Positions 14,001 to 25,382 of a stretch of DNA of 64,000 nt are shown here, in pieces. The DNA is from Botryotinia globosa (lineage: Eukaryota > Ascomycota > Leotiomycetes > Helotiales > Sclerotiniaceae). The position numbers were made by a program, and so were the translations under genes. Positions within the stretch are counted from its first letter, which is position 1, and each line of letters begins with the position of its first letter. The stretch lies in the NCBI GenBank assembly GCA_014898425.1, contig RCSZ01000016.1, positions 124,001-188,000 on the forward strand. Reading direction: 5' to 3'. The notes under the pieces were generated by a model. That model did not search any database. It was not told where the DNA came from and was given only the letters and a program-made list of their open reading frames with translations.

Positions 14001-14340
14001 AAATTTTTAATATCAGGGCTTAGTAATACAGAATATATCAGGAAGGGCCTAATAGACTCAATAAAAGATTATATAAAAAGATACATTGAATTTTATTCAA
14101 AATTAATTTTATATTTTAATTAGCTCAGAGAATAACTAGTTATTTAGAAATTATTTTCTAGGATTCTAATATTATGATTATATAAATATTCTTTTTTACA
14201 GTATTGATTATAAGTTTATTATAAGCTAAATTGATAGCTTTAGAATTACGCTTTATTAATATCAATTTTCTAATAGTTACTAAGTGATCGGTTCTTAGTA
14301 GTCCCGGGGTTATCCGGCTAACTACTCGTGTACTACGCTG
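8006..14340. other. Long AT-rich, gene-free repeat block
   Basis: Nearly continuous A/T with many short homopolymers and stops in every frame, and no gene. The open frames at 8263-8448 and 10062-10304 encode only low-complexity F/I/L/N/Y peptides. Small islands of higher GC, at 9005-9035, 9605-9660, 10590-10610 and 14280-14340, are probably less-mutated pieces of old elements. The composition is what RIP leaves behind in ascomycete transposon clusters. I cannot assign individual elements here apart from the repeat at 9008-9115. Confidence 0.7.
9008..9115 (-). repeat. Dispersed repeat end with terminal hairpin (Helitron-like end A)
   Basis: This stretch is an inverted copy of 30372-30476. Read on the minus strand, both copies end with the hairpin GGGGCTCGCAGGCCCC followed at once by CTRR-T (here CTGA then T). 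A 3' hairpin plus CTRR|T is the terminal signature of Helitrons, although Helitrons usually have about ten bases between hairpin and CTRR. No Rep/helicase coding is visible, so this would be a decayed or non-autonomous copy. Confidence 0.4.
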
Positions 14341-14581
14341 ACATTTAAATTTTAATTTCACTTTAATTAAACTTCGATTTCCTCTTAAGTCCTTAAATTT
14401 TATTTTTATTTTAATCAAACTTCGATTTTCTTTTAAATCCTCAAACTTCAATTTCATTTTAATTAAACTTTGATTTCCCTTTAGATTTTCAATTTTTAAC
14501 TTTATTTTAATCAAACTTTGACTTTCCCTTAAATCCTTAAATTTTGATTTCATTTTAATTAAACTTCAACTTCCTCTTAAA
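14341..14581. repeat. 48-bp minisatellite, left part (about 5 copies)
   Basis: A core of AATTAAACTT / AATCAAACTT recurs with AAAC at 14369, 14417, 14465, 14513 and 14561, an exact 48-bp spacing. On the minus strand the period equals 16 codons, giving an open frame (14158-14553) with repeats of the type SLIKIKLKFEDLKGNQ. The array breaks off at TTAAA (14577-14581) and resumes at 24119, on the far side of the inserted TIR element. Confidence 0.85.
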
Positions 14582-14667
14582 TATCGAGGCCTATAAGGAC
14601 CATTTTGTCAATACACTAAAAATAGAATTCTACCTAGTGCAAAAAAAATCCGTAATTTATATGATAT

Positions 14668-15329
14668 TGTCGTTGGTTACTCGCTTAGCGTGGGATAAGC
14701 TAAGCCGAATTTGGAATAGTATTAAAATAATACTATATTGGAAGCTTAGACTAGTAGAATAGATAGAATTTATTATTGAATTGTATTGTATTATATTATA
14801 TATTCATATATATATATAGAAGTGGGTACTAGAAAAAGATCTGAATATAGGGATTCAAGCTACTTATTTATGCTTTTTCCTACCCTCTATACGTAGGTGG
14901 CGCAAGCTCATAATACATACATAGCATACTTGGAATTTCTAATTTTACAATCAATTTTATCAATTTTCTTTATTGATTTGCAATCAATTTTTATAATACA
15001 GAAAAAGGAAAAATAATATTACACAAGATTGCGTCTGTCATTCCGTATTCGGACTAGCTCCTACATCATATTTCAGATTTTTCAAAATAATGAATTATTA
15101 TTTTGAATAAAGAACTAATAAAGGATTTCCTTTTTAATAAAGAGTTCTTTATTTTATTTTTATAATAATATTCTTCCTTATATAAAGAGAATAAAGAATA
15201 TAAGAAATTTTTCTTATATTATTGAATTTTTATTATTTTATTATAATGATAGAATTTTATTATTATAATTAGTTCCCTTAATATTATAATAATATTAAGT
15301 GATTTAATTAATATTTATTAAAAACAACA
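14668..15329 (-). repeat. 3' LTR of the copia element (662 bp)
   Basis: The LTR begins TGTCGTTGGTTACTCGC and ends AAAACAACA on the plus strand. It aligns along its whole length with 22045-22727. Almost all differences near the left end are C-to-T or G-to-A in the other copy; for example TGTCGTTGG here reads TGTTATTGA there. This copy keeps more GC and is therefore the less mutated LTR. Confidence 0.93.
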
Positions 15330-15357
15330 CTCGCCCTTAATAAATACGTAGTTTAAA

Positions 15358-15361
15358 TCTT

Positions 15362-15399
<38 letters not shown>

Positions 15400-15446
15400 T
15401 TTTATTATTTATTATTTATTATTTATTATTTTTGAACTGATTCGAT
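15358..15446. repeat. AAT microsatellite and ATTT-type simple repeat
   Basis: About a dozen AAT units from 15364 to 15400, followed by TTTATTA units to about 15432. It lies just inside the copia 3' LTR, between the polypurine tract and the end of the RNase H remnant. Confidence 0.85.
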
Positions 15447-15692
15447 CCATTTTAATAATTTAACTTTCGCTAATAGTTTAATTAGACTATCGATTAATTA
15501 TTCGTTTGTAAGGATCCAAATTAAATTGATTAATTCTTTATTTATTAATTCTCTTATTAAATAATATTTTGTAGCAATATATTTGCTTTTTTTATAAAAA
15601 ATAGGGTTTTCTGAAATATATATTGCTGCTTTATTATTTGTATATAAAGCGAATTTATTTTGTTTATATTCATTTAATTCTTTTAATATTTT

Positions 15693-18600
15693 TTAAATAT
15701 AAATTGCTTCTTTTGCAGCTAAATTAATAATTATTAATTCAGTTTTAGCTGTATTTTGGGTTACTACAAATTGAAGTTTAGTTCTCCAACTAATAAATCC
15801 ACTAGCATATATAAATATATAACTATTAGTTGATTTAGCCAAATTAATATCCCCTGTAAAATCTGCATCTGAATATCCTTTAATATAATTATTAATATTA
15901 TAATCTTTAATATTAATATTATTATTAATATTCTTTATATATCGAATTCCTAAATTTTTTGATCCTTTTAAATATTTAAAAATTCGTTTAGCTCCTATTA
16001 TATAATTTGAACTAGGGTTTGAAACGAATCTAACTAATTTTAATATAGAAAAACATATATCCCATCTAATTCCTAGAGCTATATAAAGAGCTTTTCCTAT
16101 TAATTTTTGAATATATTTTATATCAAAAATATTAGCTATTTCAAGATTCTTTTCGAATTTATTTTTAGAATCTATTGAAGTGGAAATAATATTGCAATTT
16201 TCCATTTTTAAATCAATTAGATATTTATTAATATAAATTTTTTAAATTAATTTAAAAAAGTTATTATTAATTTTGATTTGAATACCTAAATAATCTTTTA
16301 TAGGGTCTAAATCCTTCAAATCAAAATATTTTTTAATATTTTGAATGAAATCTTTAATTAGATTTTTATTAGATTTTATTATTATAATATCATTTATATA
16401 TATATTTAATATTAATCCTGATGTTTTATTAATAAAAATATATTCGTTTAATATTAATAAATTAAAATTTAATTTATATAATATATTTTTTAATATATTA
16501 TATTAGATTCTAGCAGATTGCTTTAATTTATATAATACTTTGTTGAATTTTAATATATTATTTTTATTATAATTTATAATTTCAGAAGATTTAATATATA
16601 AATTTATATTAATATCACTTTGTATAAAGGCTAATATCATATTAATTTTATATATAAATCAGGATTTTGATATTGCTAATATAAATATTAATTTCCAAGT
16701 TATTTATTTTATTATATTAGTAAATATATTTAAATAATTTATTCTATATAGCTTTTTAAATCCTTTAGTAATAAATCTAGTTTTAAATTTAATAAAATTA
16801 TTAAATAAATATTTAATTTTATAAACCCATTTAGTTTTTAAAAATTTAATAATATTATTCTTTTTAATATTTTTATTAATAATATTATTATTTTTATTTT
16901 TGATAATATTAATATTATTATTATTAATATCGATAATATTCTATATATTATTATTTTCTAGGGTTTTAATCTTATAATTCATAACTTTTATCCAATTTTC
17001 TTTTTGATTTGAATTTATAGTTTTGATATAGATTTCAAAGCTTTTTAGATTAGTTTTATTATCAATTTTAATAATAATTTTCTGATTTTTATTTGTTTTG
17101 ATATTAAATTCTAATAATAATGATTGATTTTTATCAATATTATTTATTTTTAATTTAATATTATTATTTAGATATTTGATATATACTAAATAAATTAGAT
17201 TATAATAATTTAATTGAGGTTCTATATCTCTTATTCTTTTTGATTGTTTTAATAAAATTAGCAAATTTGAATTATAAGGGATTTCGATTATAAAACACTT
17301 ATTATTTGTATTTAACTCCTAATTTATATTATTATTTTCATTATTTTCATTATTTATATTATGATTTTTATAATAAATATTATTTTTATTATTTATATTA
17401 TAATTTTTATAATAAATATCATTATTTTATTATTTTTATAATTTTTATAATGATTATTATCTTCTTGAATTTCTGTTTCAAAAGGAATAAAATTATTATT
17501 AAATAGATTTTTTAATTCTATTTGTTTTAAATCAATAATATCTTTATTGATATTATTATTATTATTATTATTATTTTAATAATATTGAATATTTTTATAA
17601 ATAATAAAATCTTTTGAACTAATAATTCGATTTATATTAAAAATATAAAATATTAAATTATAAGGTGATATATATAATAATAATATTCCTTTTTATATTT
17701 TAAAATCCAGTTTATTATCTCTTTACTTTTTATATTTATATATAAAAGCAAGAAAACCTAAGGTTTTTATATTATTTAATTTAGAATCTTTTTTATATAG
17801 TTTTTTATAAGAAGAAGTTTTAATAATTCGATTATATATTCTATTTTTAATATATATTATACCTTGAATTAAATAAAGCTATAATTTTATAAATATTAAT
17901 AATTCTTTAATTATTATTAATAATTTTTCTACTAAATATAAATTTAATCTTTCAGCTATTACATTTTATAAATGAATATATAAGCTAATATATTCTATTA
18001 AAATTCCTTTTGATTTTATAAAAAGCTTTCATTTATTTGATTTAAATTCAAAAGTATTATCAATTCTGATAATTTTAATTTTGATATTAAATTGATTTAA
18101 TATTATATTATAAAATTCTGTTAAAATTTCAAAAATAATAAATTTATTTTTAATTAAATATACCCATACAAATCTGATAGCTTAATTAATGAAAGTAATT
18201 ATATATTTTTCTTCTTTAAATCCACTTTTTATAGATTTTAAAATATTAATATTTATTTTATTAAAAGGATTTAAATTTATTTTTGATAAATATTTATTGA
18301 TATTTTAATGCATTTTCCCAAAAGAATAGTTTTCGCATATTTTTAAATTTAAATTTAATTCTTTTTTATTAAATTTAATAATTTTAATAATATATTCTTT
18401 ATTTATATATCTAAAGTATTTATATTATAGATCTAAAATATTAAGATTATTATTATTTTTTCTAGTATTTAATTTATTAAATTTTTTTATATTATTCGAA
18501 TTTGTATTCGAATTAATATTTGAATCTTTTTCAGAATTTTCTTTTTGATTTATTTCATGGATATTACATTTATTTATATTATTAATAATATCAATAATTC

Positions 18601-20072
18601 TTTTTAGAATTGTATTTCATTAATAAATAATGATTTATATTATAATTTAAATAGAAAGTATTTTTAATCCATTTTGCTATAGTTTTTATATTTAATATTT
18701 TATAATTAAAATGAAATTTATCTTTAGAAAGCTTTATATAATTAATCCAATTTCTTTTTGTAACTAATTTAATATTTATTAAAATCGACTTTAAATTAGA
18801 AATAAATTTCATATTTTTTATTAATAATAATTTATTATTAATAATTAATAGAATATCTTTGTATCCATAAATTAGAATAGTTTTATTATTAGTTGTAATA
18901 ATGAATTTAGATGAATTATATATTTTATAATTTATTAATCAATTTTTATTAAAACTATAATACTCTATTGCTTCTAAATCTAAAATAATATTATTATTTT
19001 TAATATTATCTTATTGGTGATCTTTAATATTAATATTTTTATTAATATTTTTATTAATATTTTTATTAATATTAATATTTTTATTAATATTTTTCTTAAG
19101 TCTATTAATATTTTTATTAATATTTTTATTAATATTAATATTTTTATTAATGTTTTTATTAATTTTATTATTAATTTTATTAATATTATATTTTTTATTA
19201 TTATTTAATAATAATATCATAATAATTGATTTATTTTCGGAGGAGTTAATAATATCTAATATATCATAATTCAATGAATTATTATTATTATTATGATTTA
19301 TATTATAATTTTCATTTAATTTATCGAATTTCAGAAAAGATTCCTTAGGATTTTAATTATTATAATTCTTTTTATTATTATTTTTATTATTTTTTATCTT
19401 TTTATTAAATAGCTTTTTGAATTTATTTTTTTTAATCAATTTTCTATTAATAGTTTTATTAATTTTGTATTGATTATTTTTATTATTATTAGAATAATTT
19501 TTATTAAATAATTCAGAATGTTTTTTAAAGCATTTATTTTCTAAATAATCTTTTTTATTATAAAAAGTATAATTAGAAATAATATTTAAAGGTTTTATAA
19601 CTTTATTTATATTATTAATTTCTAAAGAATCTTTCATTTTGATTTTTTCAAAACTTAGTTCAAAATATAGCTTATTTAAATCAATTTTAGGGTTTTCTTT
19701 TAATAATTCTTTTAATAACTCTTCAATTGTTTTTGATTTAAAAGAATCGAAATAATTATTTAAATCTTTAAATATAATTTAAATTAATAATTGATCTTGA
19801 AAATCAATTTTAATTGATTTTAAATAATAATTAGTAGATTCAATATAGTTTGTATATTTATTAATACTATTAAAATCATTATAATTCGAATCAATAATTT
19901 TATCAAAATATCGATTTATTAAATTTAAAAAAACCTTTCCGAATATATTATTAATTGTATTCCAAAGTTTTATAATAGATTTAATATTTTTTAATCTTTT
20001 ATTTAAATCAATATTTATTATTAATCTAATAGTTACTAATACTTTATTATAATATTGATTATATTCTTTCAA
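15693..20072 (-). pseudogene. Copia gag-pol remnant
   Basis: Reading on the minus strand from 20072 down, 20072-19779 is a UBN2-type gag segment. 19637-19353 contains a zinc-knuckle relic in which Cys, Gly and His have become Tyr or Asp (YNKKDYLENKCFKKH). 19274-19011 is an Asn/Lys/Ile-rich tract. 18812-18591 matches the region after the protease. About 18400-17650 is the integrase core, with IRIDNTFEF and KGILIEYISLY..NVIAERLN. 17264-16941 is the start of reverse transcriptase, ending ENWIKVMNYKIKTLENNN. 16205-15693 is the end of RT plus RNase H, with YSDADFTGD, KSTNSYIF and SGFISWRTKLQ. Frames shift between pieces and stops replace Trp, Gln and Arg codons. The element cannot encode functional proteins. 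Confidence 0.9.
19015..19200. repeat. 12-bp-type AT minisatellite in the gag-pol remnant
   Basis: Repeats of TTTTTATTAATA and shortened variants give the Asn/Ile/Lys repeats of the minus-strand frame and an equally repetitive plus-strand frame. Slippage inside an already AT-rich coding region is the simplest origin. Confidence 0.7.
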
Positions 20073-22044
20073 TTTATTATTATATTTTATTTGAATTTCT
20101 ATAGATTTAAAATCTGTAGAATTTCTTTTTAAATATATTGATATTTGAGGTTTTTTTTAGAATTATTAATAATATATGATATATAATTATTAATTTCTAA
20201 ATATAAACTAGCTTTTTGAATTTATTTTATATAATTAGAATATCTTGTTAATAATTTACTATTAAAATATATCTCTGTATTTATTTTTAATATATATCTT
20301 TATAATAAAACTATTTATTTAAAAATATATTTAAAAATATAAATAAATTAATAATAGAATACTTATATTCTATTTATTAATTTATTTGGTAAGATAGTTT
20401 TAAAGCAGATCTCTAAAATGCTTTTTAATAATGTATTTTTAGAACTAATATTATAATTATTCTTTTTTATTATAAATAATTTAATTTTAATGCTTTTTAT
20501 ATTAGATTCTTTTTGATGATCTTGATTTTTATCGAAAATTTGAATTTTATCTTCTTAATAATCTTATTAGTTTCTAGTGATCTTATTAGTTCCTGGTGAT
20601 TTTAATTTTTTATTAATATTTCGAATTTTATTTCCCTAGTGATGTTGTATTTGGTTTAATTTATTCGAATTATATTATTTTTAAATTAGATTTTGATATG
20701 TTTTTGTATTTTTTAGAATAAAATATATTATATCTTATTTTTATCAATTTTTTATCGATTTTAAAACTTTTTATTTTACTAATGAAAATGCTTTTTTAAG
20801 AGTATTTTTATAATATTATTAGTAAACTAATTTTAGATTTTTAGTTTTTAAAGTTTTTATATAGAGTTTTATTAATTTTTATTATCGATATATAATATTT
20901 TCGATATTATTAGTTGATAATATAATTGTTTGTTTTCATTGAATAATTGAATTATTGTTTGTGAATTTTAAATAAGCTTTTTCAAAATATATTTTTCAAT
21001 CTTTATATTTTATTGATTATCGAAAAAAGGGGTCCAGATTTTCGAATTGCTTTTTTTTGAGTGTATTTTGATCGAAATTTAATTTGAGATATATATTTAA
21101 AGTGTTTCGAAGCTTAAAATAATGAATTTTGTATTTTATTTTGAAATAAAATTGAAATTCTATAAGAATTTCATAGTTTTTTGATTTATTTAAAAAGATT
21201 TCTGAAGATATTTTGTATATAGTGATTATATTATAAACTTTTATAGATGTATAATATTTTAGAATATTAAAAGATTGATTTTCTTTTGTTAATCTTTTAT
21301 ATATTTAATGAAATATATTAAAGAATCGAATTTTGGAACTTTATAAAACTCTAATTCGATTTTTATTTGATTTTGAAAACTTTAATTATATTTTTCTTGT
21401 TTTTTTAATTCTTCAAAATAAGAATTATATTAGGATGTATATATTCCTTTTATTTTAATAGAAATTTGAAAGGAATTAAATGAATTAGATAAATTAAATA
21501 AATTAAATAATTCAAAAGTATTTTCTTTATAATTTATATATATGTTGAATTTGTAGAATAAATAATAAAAGAAATCGAAATCTTTTTCTTTTTTGAGATC
21601 TTTAGCTAATAGTTTATAAGATTAATAAATGATTCCTTTTTTGTAATATTTATAAATAAAATAGATAGGATTTTGATGGTTTTCTTTTATTTCTTTATCA
21701 ATTTCAAGGATTATTTGAAAAGTATTAGAGATTTCATTGTTTAGAATAAGATTCTGAAATTCCTTTATATTGTTTTCGAATGTGAAATATTCAAATATTA
21801 AAATACTTTTTATATAAATGAAGATATTGAATAAAAAAATAAAAAGAATTGATTTAGAATAATAGATTTGAATAGAATAATTGTTTTTTGAAATATTTTT
21901 GAATTTTTGAATATTTTATATTGAAAAATATGATTTTTTGATTTAGAATAAACAATCTAATCTTAAATTTTATTTAAAATTTGAATTGTAATTGAATAAA
22001 TAATAATAAATTATATAATTCTTAGCTATATTAGACTTATAATC

Positions 22045-22727
22045 TGTTATTGATTATTTGTTTAATATGGGATAAGCTAAACTGAATTTGGAATAGTATT
22101 AAAATAATATTATATTGAAAGCTTAGGCTAATAGAATAAATAGAATTTATTATTGAATTATATTATATTATATTATATATTTATATATATATATATAGAA
22201 GTGGATATTAGAAAAAGATTTGAATATAGGGATTCAAGTCACTTATTTATGCTTTTTTCTATTTTCTATATATAGGTGGCGCAAGTCTATAATATATATG
22301 TAGTATACTTGGAATTTCTAATTTTACAATTAATTTTATCAATTTTCTTTATTAATTTATAATCAATTTTTATAATAAAGAAAAAGGAAAAATAATATTA
22401 TACAAGATTGTGTTTATCATTTTGCATTCGGACTAGCTCCTACATCATATTTCAAATTTTTCAAAATAATGAATTATTATTTTGAATAAAGAATTAATAA
22501 AGGATTTCCTTTTTAATAAAGAGTTCTTTATTTTATTTTTATAATAATATTCTTCCTTATATAAAGAGAATAAAGAATATAAGAAATTTTTCTTATATTA
22601 TTGAATTTTTATTATTTTATTGAATTTTTATTATTTTATTATAATGATAGAATTTTATTATTATAATTAGTTCCCTTAATATTATAATAATATTAAGTGA
22701 TTTAATTAATATTTATTAAAAACAACA
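22045..22727 (-). repeat. 5' LTR of the copia element (683 bp)
   Basis: It begins TGTTATTGATTATTTG and ends AACAACA. It is about 20 bp longer than the other LTR because a GAATTTTTATTATTTTATT unit near 22600-22640 is doubled. It is richer in T and A than its partner at positions where the partner has C or G. Confidence 0.93.
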
Positions 22728-22954
22728 GATATATATATAGAAATTTTAGAAAGAAAATTTATATTATATAGAACTACAAAGAGTATAGTAATATTATAGT
22801 AAATATTATATTATTAGAAAGCTCTTTCTTTTAATATTATTAATATGATTTTAAATCTTATTTCAAAATTTTTTATAAGAAGTGTATTAATATTTAAATT
22901 CTAATATATTATTTTTTTAGAATAGTTTTCTTTTTATACACAGATTAATAAGTG

Positions 22955-23000
22955 ATAAGCGAGAGGATTATATAATAAAGATTCCTTATCTCGCTTATTT
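22955..23000. repeat. Small inverted repeat
   Basis: ATAAGCGAGA and TCTCGCTTAT form perfect 10-bp arms around an AT-rich loop. This could be the remnant of a MITE or TIR end inside the larger TIR element. No function is implied. Confidence 0.5.
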
Positions 23001-23039
23001 CGAATTATTAATTAGTTTTTATAATATTAAAAAGAAATT

Positions 23040-23570
23040 ATTTAATTTGATATATAACTATAAAGAAATAATAGTCGGCTCTTATAAATGGTCGACTAGT
23101 TCCTAGTCGGGGAAAGCGAATTGTCCCTATGAGATTTTAGTAGTAGATTTATAATTTTTATAAATAAATATCTAAATTGTATAAATAATATTATGAATTT
23201 AAAAGTAATTTAAAAGAGTTTAATATTGTTGAAAAGCTAGAATCCTATTGAATAGAATTATATAAAGATATAAAAAATCAATCTAAAATTGAAGGTTGTA
23301 TATTGAAAACAGATTTGATTTATAATAAAATTTGATGATTTTAGTGCTTTTCATATTCAAAATCTCATAAGGATAATTCGCTTTCCGGGAACATTCGCTT
23401 TCCTCAACTAGGAACTAATCGGTCGTTTATAAGAGCCGACTATTAAATGAAATAAAAAGAAAAAATACATTAACATTAATTAAAATCTAAGAAATCGATT
23501 GATATAACTATTTTAGGATTATCTCAAAAATTGAAATTGAAATTCAATTTAATAGAATTTAGTTATAAAC
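23040..23570. repeat. Half copy of MITE family B, interrupted by MITE A
   Basis: Sequence left of 23072 (ATAACTATAAAGAAATA) and right of 23442 (AAATGAAATAAAAAG, then AAATCGATTGATATAA) matches the left arm of the MITE B copy at about 23670-24020, in order and orientation. The 367-bp MITE A therefore landed inside an older B copy. Only one arm of this B copy is recognisable. Confidence 0.6.
23074..23440. mobile_element. MITE A: 367-bp TIR element with TA target duplication
   Basis: The ends are inverted over about 70 bp and begin GTCGGCTCTTATAAA on both strands, with TA immediately outside each end (23072-23073 and 23441-23442). The right arm carries a short extra tandem copy of a GGAAAGCGAAT unit that the left arm lacks. 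The interior is AT-rich and non-coding. The TA duplication suggests mobilisation by a Tc1/mariner-type transposase. Confidence 0.8.
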
Positions 23571-23668
23571 ACTAAGTTGTTTTCTATTTATACCTCAAAT
23601 ATTAGGCCTTACAGTTAGTTTAGCCTCATGACTAATCAAGCCTCCACTGTTATGCTTAGTATCAAAAA

Positions 23669-24020
23669 AAGAATACTATTCAGTATACAACTTTAAAGAA
23701 ATGAATGAAATAATAAAAAAAGAGATACTATTATTAGTTAAAATCTAAAAAATCGATTGATATAATTCTTTTTAGATTATTTCAAAAATTAAAATTTATA
23801 TTCAATATAAAAGTGTTTGAATAAGCAAAGATTAAATATTGAAATTATATTATTATTAAAATTTATTCAGATACTTTTATATTGGATATAAATTTTATTT
23901 TTTGAGATAATCTAAAAAGAATTATATCAATCGATTTTTCGAACTCTAATTTATAACAATATCTTTTTTCTTTTTATTTCATATATTCTTTAAAGGTTGT
24001 GTATCGAATTGAGGATTCTT
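23669..24020. mobile_element. MITE B: long palindromic element of about 350 bp
   Basis: Two arms of about 150 bp are near-perfect inverted copies around a short loop near 23835-23870. Both arms carry AAATCGATTGATATAATTC and TTTAAAGAA. Each terminus has AGAAT..ATTC followed by TATACAAC or TACACAAC. Exact ends and the target duplication are blurred by the AT background. A second, half copy lies just upstream. Confidence 0.7.
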
Positions 24021-24118
24021 ATTATTATAAATATACTACTAAATTCTAAATACACTTTTAGTTCAGACGAAATTCTATTTTTAGTATATTAGTAAAATGA
24101 TCCTTATGCGTCTCGGTA

Positions 24119-24215
24119 TTAAATCCTCAAATTATAATTTTACTTTAATTAAACTTCAACTTCCTCTTAAATCCTTAAATTTTGATTTCAATCTAATTAA
24201 CCTTCGATTTCCCTA
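24119..24215. repeat. 48-bp minisatellite, right part (about 2 copies)
   Basis: TTAAATCCTCAAATT and then TTTAATTAAACTTC continue the 14341-14581 array in the same orientation and register, on the other side of the 9.5-kb insertion. The array ends near CCCTAACATA at about 24212. Confidence 0.8.
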
Positions 24216-24219
24216 ACAT

Positions 24220-24300
24220 ATAGAATTTAAAACACGATTCATAAGTAGAAGCTGATTGGCCGAGAACAAGTACGGATGCCCCGTGCGCGCGAACATTAAA
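24220..24300. repeat. Dispersed repeat, copy 1
   Basis: This block shares GCTGATTGGCCGAGAA and AAGTACGGATGCCC with 29560-29640 in the same orientation. A weaker relative, GTTGACCAAGTAGAAATGCC, ends the mariner remnant near 44570. This suggests these are old Tc1/mariner termini. This copy keeps a GC-rich CCCCGTGCGCGCG tail. Confidence 0.5.
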
Positions 24301-24680
24301 ATTCTAGAAAACTTAAGAAAAAACGAATCAAAAGTAAAGGATTTATAAACTAAAATTGAAAGATATTATAGGATTCTATAAATTGAGAGCTTTTCAATAA
24401 TGTAGTTTTTATATTGATAAGTTATAATTAATAAAAGAAATAATTGATTAAAAAGTAGATTGAAGAATCTGAAGTTTATTAAGCGAAATGAATCTTACAT
24501 GGAGTGCATTTCTTGGGAGAACAATGTAATACTAAAATTTTATGCGTAGTGATATACCTACGTCCTTCATTCTTGGCTTTGAGGCACAGTCGTGAAGGAA
24601 CTTCCTACTGACAGCTAAGTGAGGTTTGTACGTGCTGAGCTGTGAAATCTCCATGGCCTTCCTTATCAAACAGATAATAT

Positions 24681-24688
24681 TATAAATA
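24681..24688 (+). promoter_or_regulatory. TATA box
   Basis: TATAAATA lies 130 bp upstream of the start codon at 24818, followed by a CT/CA-rich stretch (24715-24780) typical of fungal transcription start regions and 5' leaders. It probably drives the small secreted protein gene. Confidence 0.55.
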
Positions 24689-24817
24689 CCCTCAAATGTC
24701 CTTGCTACAATATCAATTCCACACACAGCATTCTCTTCACTTCAGTCTTTACTCTCGATTCAAAACACTATCATTAAGTTTTATCTTTCGTTTCTTAAAC
24801 AACAATCAACAATCAAA

Positions 24818-25382
24818 ATGAAGCTCTCTTCAATCGTCGCCTCCGCTATCCTCCTTTTCCTCCCCGCCATCGTCTCCGCGGCGCCTACCTCATCTCCCGC
24901 TGAGATCTCTACCATAGAGTCAGATCCTACCCAGCTCTTCGCTCGGGATGGCCAAACATGTAACGAGCCAAGACCCGTCATGACAGGCAACAGAAGCAAA
25001 GACGAGTCCGCCATGGAGAAATACAACTATCTCAAGAGACAGATGGCGGAAGCCACTGCTGCCGCCCACAGGGGGCAAGAAGCTTGTCCCTCATCTTCGC
25101 TCAACGATTTCGCTAGATCAAATGATAAGGCGAGGAAAACTCTGATCAAGACTAGATGTGTTAACGGTTTTCAAGAGTATGTATTTCCGAGTTTTCTCCT
25201 CGTGGATTTTAGGAGAGATGTCATGAGTTTGTTGACTAACTAGTGAGAATAGATGCGTCAAGCAACGCAAGGCAGCTAATGCCGCATGCGCTAAACTTGG
25301 AGGAAGAGTTGACCAAGGTCACTTGACTGCCGTCATGGTTTGCCAAACATCGCTCAACACCTGGAAGGCAAAGAAAATTTAG
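24818..25382 (+). CDS. Small secreted six-cysteine protein (effector-like), hypothetical
   Basis: Two exons, 24818-25176 and 25253-25382, splice around a 76-bp intron (GTATGT..AATAG, branch CTAAC) to give 162 residues. The alternative read-through frame ends at 25243 and loses the last three cysteines. The N-terminus MKLSSIVASAILLFLPAIVS is a clear signal peptide with an alanine-rich cleavage zone. The mature part has six cysteines (TCNE, ACPS, RCVN, ECVK, ACAK, VCQT), enough for three disulfides, and an Ala/Lys-rich second half. I do not recognise the family. The gene stands about 0.6 kb from the edge of the transposon block, the setting in which fungal effector candidates are often found. 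ATG context is CAAAATGAAG. Confidence 0.8.

Larger units (their letters stand above)
14668..22727 (-). mobile_element. Full-length Ty1/copia LTR retrotransposon, RIP-degenerated
   Basis: The two LTRs (14668-15329 and 22045-22727) are direct repeats with TG..CA ends. The element is flanked on both sides by the 5-bp target duplication GATAT (14663-14667 and 22728-22732). Coding runs on the minus strand, so the right LTR is the 5' LTR. A polypurine tract, AAGGGCGAG on the minus strand (complement of 15330-15338), abuts the 3' LTR as expected. In order from right to left come gag, zinc knuckle, protease region, integrase, reverse transcriptase and RNase H, which is copia order. Every domain is interrupted. 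The 8.06-kb length is on the long side for the superfamily. Confidence 0.93.
14582..24118. mobile_element. TIR element inserted in the 48-bp minisatellite, itself split by a copia element
   Basis: The left end starts TATCGAGGC and the right end (reverse complement) starts TACCGAGAC. The two arms stay alignable for about 55 bp (14582-14640 against 24058-24118), including the shared stretch ACTAAAAATAGAATT. The 5-bp sequence TTAAA lies on both outer sides (14577-14581 and 24119-24123), and the minisatellite continues in register on either side. Without the copia element the original insertion is about 1.5 kb, and part of that is later MITE insertions. No transposase is recognisable and the superfamily is unknown. 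Confidence 0.7.

Noticed and set aside
15358..15446. Possible CRISPR-like array
   Set aside because: A pure AAT microsatellite with no spacers; CRISPR arrays are not expected in a fungal nuclear genome.
19014..19208. Plus-strand frame of repeated Ile/Asn/Phe
   Set aside because: It is the complement of the AT minisatellite inside the copia remnant.
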